NCBI GenBank assembly: GCA_003665825.1
Contig: QPFY01000067.1
Span: 1 to 23,173, forward strand
DNA from: Microbotryum silenes-acaulis
Lineage: Eukaryota; Basidiomycota; Microbotryomycetes; Microbotryales; Microbotryaceae
DNA: 23,173 nt
Reading direction: 5' to 3'
Of this stretch, positions 9,521 through 16,585 are shown piece by piece. Within the stretch, counting starts at the first letter, position 1. The number at the start of each line of letters is the position of its first letter. A model generated the notes under the pieces. That model had not been told where the DNA came from, ran no database searches, and saw only the letters and a list, made by a program, of their open reading frames with translations. Position numbers and translations under genes: made by a program.

Positions 9521-10629
9521 ACCAATGGCCGTGATACCGCCGGCGATGCGCCGATCTTGGTGTGCGCCGTCTGGCGATAAGCCGTGAATAGAGAGCGATC
9601 GGCGACCATGTGTGCCGTGGCGCCCGAGTCGACTACAAAGGCGTCAGTCGGGAGTTGCCGGCGAGCGAACAGGCAGGAGGCGAAATAGCCGATGTTAGGC
9701 TGTTGAGCGGCGGGGAGAGACGTGTCGTCCTGGTTGTCGTCGCCGGTGTGTTTCTGTTCGCCCCGGTGCTTGCAGTCGAGGGCCCAGTGACCTTTCTTGT
9801 GGCAGCGGCGGCAGGGGCCGGCGGGCGGGTGTGTCGCCCGTGAGGTGCAGTCGCGCAGACGGTGGCCGGGGGCGCGGCAGGCGGGACAAGGGGAGGCGGT
9901 GGCGAGCATGGCCGAGTGCGATGACGAGAGTCCCGCCGAGCGAAGCTGGATGCGAATGCGATCCGTCAGCGTCGTGAGTTCCGGGAGGTCGCGTTGGTTG
10001 CGCTGCTCGTCCGTGAACGTGAGTCGGAAGCTGTCGAGGCAGGGTGGGACCATGGCGAGCACGTGAGTGGCGAGCACGTCGTTGAGCGAGGTTTTGGCGT
10101 CGCGGATTTCCTGCGCGATCGACATGTATTCACGGAGCCACGTGTCGTACGCCTCGACGGAGGCAGGCATCTTCCTGAAGTCCCAAAGGCGGGCGAACAA
10201 CTCGAGGGTACGAGTGGCGTCGTCCGGTGCGAAACGAGCCTTGAGTGCGGCGAAGATGCGTGGTGCCGACAGGTCGTCGCTGGGGATGGTGTCGAGGGTG
10301 GCTGAGACGTCGGCTGAGTCGATCGAGCCAACGATGATTTCACGCGCGGCGTCGTCACGGGCGGCAAGCTGGTCGGCCGTCCACGTCGGGGGAATGACAC
10401 CGTCAAGAACGTAACCACGGGCTTGATTTGGAAGCGCGAGACGGAGTTGACGTAACCAGTTTGTAAACGACTTAGGGCCGTCAAGGCGAGCGTGCTTGGG
10501 GAACACGACTTTTGATGCGGTGGCGGTGTTTGCCTGCGTGGCAGTGACGGGCGGGGAGGCGGCGGCGGCGGCAGGGGGCTGTGAGGCCTGTAGAGCGGCA
10601 AGCTGTGCCTGTAGCGTGGCGATTTGCAC
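9508..10629 (-). CDS. E3 gag and protease frame
   Basis: 373-codon frame with the capsid-like gag region, two CCHC knuckles (about residues 247-260 and 272-285) and the protease DSG site at about residue 333. It runs out of frame for the last 10-12 residues after the CC-to-C loss at 9547. The listed start at 10629 is not the true one. The gag ATG is at 10693 (MDSS...), and two one-base losses (10638-10641 and 10662-10666) break the first 20 codons. Confidence 0.87.
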   Translation of the reverse strand: MQIATLQAQLAALQASQPPAAAAASPPVTATQANTATASKVVFPKHARLDGPKSFTNWLRQLRLALPNQARGYVLDGVIPPTWTADQLAARDDAAREIIVGSIDSADVSATLDTIPSDDLSAPRIFAALKARFAPDDATRTLELFARLWDFRKMPASVEAYDTWLREYMSIAQEIRDAKTSLNDVLATHVLAMVPPCLDSFRLTFTDEQRNQRDLPELTTLTDRIRIQLRSAGLSSSHSAMLATASPCPACRAPGHRLRDCTSRATHPPAGPCRRCHKKGHWALDCKHRGEQKHTGDDNQDDTSLPAAQQPNIGYFASCLFARRQLPTDAFVVDSGATAHMVADRSLFTAYRQTAHTKIGASPAVSRPLVWGT

Positions 10630-10721
10630 GCTGATCGAAGGTCAGGGGAGCTGATGTCCCTGGGGGCGAAGGCGGGGCGGGGGAGCTGTCCATGCTGCGA
10701 TGGTGCGATGGGCTGGGGCGG

Positions 10722-10741
10722 CTCGAGTGGCTGGGCTCGAG
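10722..10741. repeat. Twin CTCGAG palindromes in the element leader
   Basis: CTCGAG, 8 bases, CTCGAG in the untranslated leader between primer-binding site and gag ATG. The arms can pair to make a 6-bp stem, or each can self-pair between two RNAs. It is kept in all leaders (E6: 16045-16064; also E1, E2, E4). Confidence 0.6.
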
Positions 10742-10769
10742 GGAAAAATTTCAAGCGGCGGGGCTGGTA

Positions 10770-10787
10770 GCTCGTGGGCTTATAACC
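10770..10787 (-). promoter_or_regulatory. E3 primer-binding site
   Basis: Same 18-base site as E1 and E2, directly next to the LTR end at 10788. Confidence 0.75.
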
Positions 10788-11046
10788 TATTCGATCAACT
10801 CTACTACGTCAGCGATGTAGTTATAGCCAAGAGTGATGAATAGGAATCTAACAGTAAGGGAGCCGCGCGCCCCAAGTCCTCAGCCAGCGAGCCTCGGGGC
10901 TGAGCCAATGTGCCAGGCTCGCTGCGCGCGCCTAAGTCCTGGGCCGATGCGCCCGGCTCGCTCCGCGCGCCTAAGTCCTGGGCCGATGCGCCCGGCTCGC
11001 TCCGCGCGCCTAAGTCCTGACCCGAGCGGAGAGTGGATTCCTCACA
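10788..11046 (-). repeat. E3 5' LTR (259 bp)
   Basis: It starts TGTGAGG at 11046 and ends GATCGAATA at 10788. It has two perfect 39-bp units (10936-10974, 10975-11013) but only a single terminal 54-bp segment (10788-10841). It is 70 bp shorter than E3's 3' LTR, and that difference is exactly the doublet. Confidence 0.92.
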
Positions 11047-11083
11047 ATAACTACATTGCTGACGTAGTAGAGTTGATCGAATA
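11047..11083 (+). repeat. E4 5' LTR stub (last 37 bp)
   Basis: It reads from ATAACTACATTGCTGACG to GATCGAATA, directly before the primer-binding site. It has CATTGCTGACG where most LTRs have CATCGCTGACG; the LTR at 22201-22360 is the only other with this T. Confidence 0.82.
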
Positions 11084-11101
11084 GGTTATAAGCCCACGAG
11101 C
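11084..11101 (+). promoter_or_regulatory. E4 primer-binding site
   Basis: Identical 18 bases to the other copies. The next base is C here and T in the others I compared, which suggests that conservation ends at 18 bases. Confidence 0.75.
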
Positions 11102-11241
11102 CACCAGCCCCGCCGCTTGCAATTTTTCCCTCGAGCCCAGCCACTCGAGCCGCCCAGCCCATCGCACCATCGCAGCATGGACAGCTCCCCGCCCCGCCTT
11201 CGCCCCCCAGGGACATCAGCTCCCCTGACCCTTCGATCAGC

Positions 11242-12744
11242 GTGCAAATCGCCACGCTACAGGCACAGCTTGCCGCTCTACAGGCCTCACAGCCCCCTGC
11301 CGCCGCCGCCGCCGCCGCCACCCCGCCCGTCACTGCCACGCAGGCAAACACCGCCACCGCATCAAAAGTCGTGTTCCCCAAGCACGCTCGCCTTGACGGC
11401 CCTAAGTCGTTTACAAACTGGTTACGTCAACTCCGTCTCGCGCTTCCAAATCAAGCCCGTGGTTACGTTCTTGACGGTGTCATTCCCCCAACGTGGACGG
11501 CCGACCAGCTTGCCGCTCGTGACGACGCCGCGCGGGAAATCATCGTTGGCTCGATCGACTCAGCCGATGTCTCAGCCACCCTCGACACCATCCCAGCGAC
11601 GACCTGTCGGCACCACGCATCTTCGCCGCACTCAAGGCTCGTTTCGCACCGGACGACGCCACTCGCACCCTCGAGTTGTTCGCCCGCCTTTGGGATTTCA
11701 GGAAGATGCCTGCCTCCGTCGAGGCGTACGACACCTGGCTCCGTGAATACATGTCGATCGCGCAGGAAATCCGCGACGCCAAACCTCGCTCAACGACGTG
11801 CTCGCCACTCACGTGCTCGCCATGGTCCCACCTTGCCTCGACAGCTTCCGCCTCACATTCACGGACGAGCAGCGCAACCAACGCGACCTCCCGGAACTCA
11901 CGACGCTGACGGACCGCATTCGCATCCAGCTTCGCTCGGCGGGACTCTCGTCATCGCACTCGCCATGCTCGCCACCGCCTCCCCTTGTCCCGCCTGCCGC
12001 GCCCCCGGCCACCGTCTGCGCGACTGCACCTCACGGGCGACACACCCGCCCGCCGGCCCCTGCCGCCGCTGCCACAAGAAAGGTCACTGGGCCCTCGACT
12101 GCAAGCACCGGGGCGAACAGAAACACACCGGCGACGACAACCAGGACGACATGTCTCTCCCCGCCGCTCAACAGCCTAACGTCGGCTATTTCGCCTCCTG
12201 CCTGTTCGCTCGCCGGCAACTCCCGACTGACACCTTTGTAGTCGACTCGGGCGCCACGGCACACATGGTCGCCGATCGCTCTCTATTCACGGCTTATCGC
12301 CAGACGGCGCACACCAAGATCGGCGGCATCGCCGGCGGTATCACGGCCATTGGTATGGGGGACGTCGCGTTCGTTGCCAGACCGGACATCCGATCACGCT
12401 GCGTGGCGTTCTGCACACGCCGGGCCTCCACGTCAACCTCCTCTCCGTCTCTCGCCTCTGCGACACCGGACCGCGTTCGACTCGCCTTCACCAGCGACGG
12501 CATTGACATCGCCAAGGACGGCCAGGCCATTGCTCACGGTACCAGAGTTAACGACGGTCTCTACCTTTTGGACGGGATCACACCAAGTGTCAGCAGCTTG
12601 GCCTTTCTCTCGCGTTCTGAGTCGACCGTGCCCCTGCTTACCCTTCACCGCTGCCTCGGCCATCTTGCCCCATCCTCTATACAGAAGATGATCGCCGCAG
12701 GTTTGCTGGACGGGTTTGGGGCCGGGTACAGTGACAAGACGTAG
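11242..12744 (+). CDS. E4 gag/protease composite frame
   Basis: 500-codon frame that is in register in parts. Residues 1-118 are gag, with a longer polyalanine run than E1-E3. About 118-240 is shadow. From about 240 it is again true, with both CCHC knuckles and the protease DSG ([16 protein letters not shown]). After about 12373 it is mixed, with the HHCC histidines in register near the end (LHRCLGHL). It stops at GAC-AAG-ACG-TAG, made by an AAA-to-AA loss before the CNAC cysteines. Confidence 0.72.
   Translation: MQIATLQAQLAALQASQPPAAAAAAATPPVTATQANTATASKVVFPKHARLDGPKSFTNWLRQLRLALPNQARGYVLDGVIPPTWTADQLAARDDAAREIIVGSIDSADVSATLDTIPATTCRHHASSPHSRLVSHRTTPLAPSSCSPAFGISGRCLPPSRRTTPGSVNTCRSRRKSATPNLAQRRARHSRARHGPTLPRQLPPHIHGRAAQPTRPPGTHDADGPHSHPASLGGTLVIALAMLATASPCPACRAPGHRLRDCTSRATHPPAGPCRRCHKKGHWALDCKHRGEQKHTGDDNQDDMSLPAAQQPNVGYFASCLFARRQLPTDTFVVDSGATAHMVADRSLFTAYRQTAHTKIGGIAGGITAIGMGDVAFVARPDIRSRCVAFCTRRASTSTSSPSLASATPDRVRLAFTSDGIDIAKDGQAIAHGTRVNDGLYLLDGITPSVSSLAFLSRSESTVPLLTLHRCLGHLAPSSIQKMIAAGLLDGFGAGYSDKT
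11676..12241 (+). pseudogene. E4 gag middle and C-terminal pieces in shifted frames
   Basis: Two short frames supply the gag residues missing from the longer E4 frame. 11676-11783 reads [20 protein letters not shown] and on to RDAK. 11798-11960 reads [20 protein letters not shown] and on to GLSSSHS. Each stretch ends at a one-base loss, after which translation is shadow. They confirm that the E4 gag is whole apart from indels. Confidence 0.6.
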
Positions 12745-12836
12745 AGGAGTTTGTTTGCAATGCTTGCCTTGGTTCCAAAGGCCACCGTCTTCCTTTTCCC
12801 GACTCTGAGTCGCATTCCCCCGAGAGACTTGGCCTC

Positions 12837-13528
12837 GTGCACAGCGATGTCCTTTCGTTCCCCACTCCGTCCTTGACCGGGAAGCGCTACCTTGTCACAT
12901 TTCTTGACGACCACTCTCGCAAACTCTGGGCATACGCGATCGATCACAAAAGCGACGTCTTCCCGACCTTCCAGACTTGGCTCGCCGAAGTGGAGTTAGA
13001 AACGAACGCGCGTTTAAGGATTCTTCGCACCGACAACGGCGGGGAGTACCGATCGAACGCATTCACGGATTCTGCAAGTCCAGGGGCATTCGTCGTCAAT
13101 ACTCTATCCCCTACACACCTCAGCAAAACGGTTGTGCCGAACGTGTCAATCTCTCCATTGTCGAGGGCGTCCTCGCCCTCCTTGCTGACTCCCATCTGCC
13201 GGCCACCTTTTGGGATGAAGCGGCTGCGTACTTCGTTTATTGCAAAAACAGGTGCTCACACTCAGCTTTGGCCAAACAGACTCCAGAATCCGTTTGGAAC
13301 GGCCAACGCACCACCGCCACCGCCCTCCACCCGTTCGGCTGCGCGGCCTGGCTCACGGTCGCGCCGGACCTTCGCAGCAAGCTCGACCCAAGGCCGCGCG
13401 CGTGATCTTCACCGGTTACGACCTCGCCTCCAAGGCTTTCCGTTTCTTCGACCATTCCACCAACAAGGTTGTGATTGGCCGAAATGCCACCTTCCTCGAC
13501 GACGACTTTCCCGGCCTACCGATCAACA
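12837..13528 (+). CDS. E4 integrase core, broken
   Basis: It starts at HSDV and is in register through [15 protein letters not shown] one-base loss at 13063-13070 moves the C-terminal part, with the catalytic Glu, to another frame. That frame (12977-13405) shows [16 protein letters not shown], with Cys in place of the usual Arg next to AERVN. A further loss at 13387-13390 returns toward the end of the integrase. The open frame runs on into the E5 LTR to 13646, but that part is not element protein. Confidence 0.75.
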
Positions 13529-13726
13529 TATTCGATGTCAGCGATGTAGTTATAGCCAAGAGTGCGTAAGGGAGCCGCGCGCCCAAGTCCTCAGCCAGGG
13601 AGCCTCGGGGCTGAGCCAATGTGCCAGGCTCGCTGCGCGCGCCTAAGTCCCAGAAGTCCTGGGCCGATGTGCCCGGCTCGCTCCGCGCGCTAAGTCCTGA
13701 CCCGAGCGGAGAGTGGATTCCTCACA
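13529..13726 (-). repeat. E5 3' LTR (198 bp, with internal deletion)
   Basis: It starts TGTGAGG at 13726 and ends CGAATA at 13529. About 12 bp between GATCGAATA and the CATCGCTGAC motif are missing, and the 39-bp unit region is disturbed. Several one-base losses are present. Confidence 0.82.
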
Positions 13727-13735
13727 CCCCCCCCC
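13727..13735 (-). promoter_or_regulatory. E5 oligo-G polypurine tract
   Basis: Nine Gs on the minus strand between the polyprotein end and the LTR, as in E3. Confidence 0.78.
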
Positions 13736-15758
13736 ACGCGAACGCGAGGTAGACTTGAGCCGTGGGTGCCGCGTCCGGAGGCCTAGAGCATAGCAATGTA
13801 TACCAAAAATCTTGGGACCCAGCGCTTTGGTGAATAGGTCCGCAACCATGTCCGCTGTGCCAACGTGTGAGAGGGAGATATCGCCTCGGTTGACCATGTC
13901 GCGGACAAAATGCTCGGAGGCGTATGTGTCGAGTGCCGGAGGTGCGAACGGGGTCGTGAGCGACGGCGGCCGCGGCCTCGTTGTCGGTGAAGATGTGCTG
14001 CATCGATCGGGCGAACGTGGAGCTCGGAGAGGAGTTGCGTAAGGTAAATCGCTTCCTTACCAGCGTGCGACAAGGCGAGGTATTCGCATCAGTGGTGGAA
14101 TCCGCCACCCGAGTCTGACGTTTCGATGACCAAGAGACGGCAGAGCCAAGTAAAGAAGCCCATTGTGGAGATGGACGTGTCGACGCAGGCACCCCAGTTC
14201 GCATCGGAATAACCGACCACACCCGTAACTTTGGCTGGACCGCGGGCGTAGAGTAGCTCATCGCGGTACGTGGCACGAAGGTAGCGAAGGACGTGTTGAC
14301 GGCAATCCAATGACGACGGCCAGGGTTGTTGGCGAACCGGGACAAGTACGAGACGGCGAAGGCAATGTCGGGTCGAGTGCCAAGGAAATGTACAGGAGGG
14401 AGCCGATGGCTTGGAGGTACCACGATCGAATGCGCTCCGTTCCCTGACCCGGAACTGCTGTGAGCGAGAGGCCGGGCGTCATTGGCACTGTAGCGCCGCG
14501 TGTCGTGGTGTCGAAGTGAAACCGGGCGAGCACGTCCATGATGTAGCGTTCCTGGGATAGGGCAATGGAGCCGTCGTCCAGGCGGCGGATTTGGATGCCG
14601 AGGATGTATTCCGCGGGGCCGAGCCTTTTGACGCCGTATCGCTGTTCAAGGCCGGAGATGACGCGTTCGATCTCATCGAGGGCGGGGCTGACAATGAGGA
14701 GATCGTCGACATACAAGGCGATATAATGGGGCCGTTGCTGATCATCAATGTGAGAGTAAATGCAGTGATCAGTGCCCGTTGCCTTGTACCCGAGACTCCT
14801 GAGTGATGTGTCAATGTGGCGATTCCAGATGCGACGGCCTGCTTGAGACCGTAGATTGAGCGCCTTATCGCTCGGGAAGTCGAAACCTCGTGGCGTTGTC
14901 ATCCAGATATCGTGATCGAGCTCGCCGTGGAGGTAAGCCTTGTCGATGTCGGCCTGATGAACGTGGTAACCGTTGGCAGCGGCGAGGGCAAGGAGGCAGC
15001 GAATGGAGGAGAAACGGGCAACGGGTGCGAAAGTCTCCGAGAAATCGATGCCGTCGCGTTGGCGGTTACCTTGCGCTACAAGGCGTGCCTTCCGCCCTGT
15101 GACGTCACCGCGTGCATCGCGCTTGGTCTTCCAGACGAATTTGGAGGTGACGATAGTGGCGCCCGGCGGTACGGAGGATCGAGGCTCGATGGTGAACACC
15201 TTGAAGTCGTCGCGCATGGCGGTGAACTCGGCGGCGGCAGCCTGAGCCCAGATGTCGTGCTCGTCGCTGGACATTGCTTCACGCCAGGTCTGAGGGTCGC
15301 TAGTGATCGATTTGATGGGCTCGATGGCTTCGAGGGCGGGGTTGTCGTCTTCTGCGGCGATGAAGGCGCGGTGGTGGCGATCGATCTCATCAGGGGAGTC
15401 GTCATCGGAGGCTGTTCAGCGGGGCCATGGCGGGTGCGGGCGTCACCAGGGTGTCGTCGTCGGATTGATGTACGTCCATCAGGTTGAGGCGAACCGCGGT
15501 GTTGGAGTTGAGGAGGTCAAGCGGGTCGTCCGAGTCATCGAGGGACGGTCCCCCGGCCGAGGATGTGGCGGGCGACGAAAGCGGGGCAAGCGACGGGGAC
15601 GGCGAGGGCTGGTATCTGTAGAATTAAGTAAGGATCCGCCAGTGTACCCGGGCCACGTCAACGGCGCTCATGGCAGAATCATCATGAGACGTCCATGTGC
15701 GCCGACCTTACTAGTGGGGTCCTCGTCTTGACAATGACGAACTGGCGTTCGATCGACG
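13736..15758 (-). pseudogene. E5 RT/RNase H region, broken
   Basis: Remnant of the 3' half of the polyprotein: acidic linker (about 15303-15750), RT and RNase H. Compared with E6 it lacks about 40 bp in the linker (join GTCTTGAC/AATGACG near 15731) and about 17 bp in the RT near 14865, and it has one-base losses near 14298, 14381-14386, 14090 and 13910. RNase H motifs are spread over frames (YSDANWG near 14200; [14 protein letters not shown] near 14110; [15 protein letters not shown] near 14070). Confidence 0.82.
14258..15274 (-). CDS. E5 reverse transcriptase frame (338 codons)
   Basis: It holds most of the RT. It opens with [20 protein letters not shown], and then has [75 protein letters not shown] and the [19 protein letters not shown] segment. 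A deletion at about 14865 replaces the [10 protein letters not shown] region, so the thumb-side motif is damaged. After a GGG-to-GG loss at 14381-14386 the end is shadow. Catalytic YVDD is intact. Confidence 0.83.
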   Translation of the reverse strand: MSSDEHDIWAQAAAAEFTAMRDDFKVFTIEPRSSVPPGATIVTSKFVWKTKRDARGDVTGRKARLVAQGNRQRDGIDFSETFAPVARFSSIRCLLALAAANGYHVHQADIDKAYLHGELDHDIWMTTPRGFDFPSDKALNLRSQAGRRIWNRHIDTSLRSLGYKATGTDHCIYSHIDDQQRPHYIALYVDDLLIVSPALDEIERVISGLEQRYGVKRLGPAEYILGIQIRRLDDGSIALSQERYIMDVLARFHFDTTTRGATVPMTPGLSLTAVPGQGTERIRSWYLQAIGSLLYISLALDPTLPSPSRTCPGSPTTLAVVIGLPSTRPSLPSCHVPR

Positions 15759-16000
15759 AGGCCACTCTCCGCTCGGGTCAGGACTTAGGCGCGCGGAGCG
15801 AGCCGGGCGCATCGGCTCAGGACTTAGGCGCGCGGAGCGAGCCGGGTAGCGAACTTAGGCGCGCAGCGAGCCTGGCACATTGGCTCAGCCCCGAGGCTCC
15901 CTGGCTGAGGACTTGGGGCGCGCGGCTCCCTTACTGTATGTTTGATATTCATCACTCTTGGCTATAACTACATCGCTGACGTAGTAGAGTTGATCGAATA
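15759..16000 (+). repeat. E6 5' LTR (about 242 bp, first bases lost)
   Basis: Plus-strand LTR ending GATCGAATA at 16000. The expected TGTGAGGAATCC start is replaced by GACGAGGCC joined to CACTCTCCGCTCGG, so the first 4 or more bases are missing. Repeat units at about 15774-15870 are partly degenerate. The left edge is uncertain by about 10 bp. Confidence 0.82.
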
Positions 16001-16018
16001 GGTTATAAGCCCACGAGC
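16001..16018 (+). promoter_or_regulatory. E6 primer-binding site
   Basis: GGTTATAAGCCCACGAGC directly after the LTR end at 16000. It starts GGTTAT like the primer site I recall for Drosophila copia, which uses a 5' half of initiator tRNA-Met. Here the loop complement is CTTATAA (anticodon TAT) instead of a CAT anticodon. Confidence 0.75.
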
Positions 16019-16585
16019 TACCAGCCCCGCCGCTTGCATTTTCCCTCGAGCCCAGCCACTCGAGCCGCCCCAGCCCATCGCACCATCGCAGCATGGACAG
16101 CTCCCCCGCCCCGCCTCGCCTCCCAGGGACACCAGCTCCCCTGACCCTTCGATCAGCGTGCAAATCGCCACGCTACAGGCACAGCTTGCCGCTCTACAGG
16201 CCTCACCGCCCCTGCCGCCGCCGCCGCCGCCACCCGCCCGTCACTGCCACGCAGGCAAACACCGCCACCGCATCAAAAGTCGTGTTCCCCAAGCACGCTC
16301 GTCTTGACGGGCCTAAGTCGTTTACGAACTGGTTACGTCAACTCCGTCTCGCGCTTCCAAATCAAGTCCGTGGTTACGTTCTTGACGGTGTCATCCCCCG
16401 ACATGGACGGCTGACCAGCTTGCCGCCCGTGACGACGCCGCGCGGGAAATCATCGTTGGCTCGATCGACTCCGCCGACGTCTCAGCCACCCTCGACACCA
16501 TCCCAGCGACGACCTGTCGGCACCACGCATCTTCGCCGCACTCAAGGCTCGTTTCGCACCGGACGACGCCACTCGCACCCTCGAG

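Larger units (their letters stand above)
6224..10693 (-). pseudogene. E3 gag-pol polyprotein, full length with about eight indels
   Basis: Full polyprotein region, about 4,470 bp or 1,490 codons, the usual size for copia elements. One-base breaks against E1/E2 or E6 are near 10638-10641, 10662-10666, 9547, 9307-9309, 9055-9058, 7958-7961 (loss), 7855-7856 (gain, compensating) and 6404-6406. Nearly all are in runs of two to six identical bases. Every catalytic motif is intact. This is either a very recent copy with run-length sequencing errors or a recently broken one; the lack of base changes against E1 favours the first. Confidence 0.85.
5895..11046 (-). mobile_element. Full-length copia retrotransposon copy E3 (about 5.15 kb)
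   Basis: Minus-strand element with a 5' LTR (10788-11046), primer-binding site (10770-10787), gag-pol (10693 to about 6233), oligo-G polypurine tract (6224-6232) and a 3' LTR shared with E2 (5895-6223). All domains of a Ty1/copia element are present in the usual order, integrase before RT. Its 5' LTR end at 11046 abuts the last 37 bp of an oppositely oriented LTR belonging to E4, so E3 (with E2 and E1) appears inserted in the 5' LTR of E4. Confidence 0.92.
11047..13528 (+). mobile_element. Copia copy E4, 5' half (gag to integrase)
   Basis: Plus-strand copy. It begins with the last 37 bp of an LTR cut by the E3 LTR, then the primer-binding site, leader, gag, protease and integrase. It ends in the integrase-RT linker at the codons for LPIN, where a minus-strand LTR (E5) begins. 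It shares base differences and a one-base gag deletion with E6 (subgroup B). Its missing 3' half is either E5 (inverted) or E7. Confidence 0.87.
11177..13528 (+). pseudogene. E4 gag-pol polyprotein, 5' half, many frame breaks
   Basis: Gag starts at the ATG at 11177, as in other copies, but shifts within the first 12 codons. Further one-base changes are near 11591-11596, 11781-11783, 11960-11964, 12373-12380, 12469-12471, 12732-12739, 13063-13070 and 13387-13390. Two CCHC knuckles, protease DSG, the HHCC domain and integrase D-D are all recognisable. The polyprotein is cut at 13528, so no RT. The loss near 11591-11596 (CCCC to CCC before AGCGACGACC) is shared with E6 and thus older than these copies. 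Not functional as written. Confidence 0.85.
13529..15758 (-). mobile_element. Copia copy E5, 3' half (linker to 3' LTR)
   Basis: Minus-strand piece with part of the integrase-RT linker, RT, RNase H, nine-G tract and a 3' LTR (13529-13726). Its LTR end joins E4 at 13528/13529. Its inner end near 15750-15758 is at almost the same element position as E4's end, in opposite orientation, and joins the start-less 5' LTR of E6. It has small deletions in the linker and at 14865. It belongs to subgroup B by shared base differences with E6. Confidence 0.85.

Noticed and set aside
11084..11101. Primer site for the 3' end of a whole tRNA
   Set aside because: The complement does not end in CCA and instead has a clear anticodon stem and loop.
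12837..13646. A fusion of integrase to an LTR-coded tail as a new gene
   Set aside because: The frame is broken within the integrase and continues in shadow translation into a minus-strand LTR, so no conserved product is supported.
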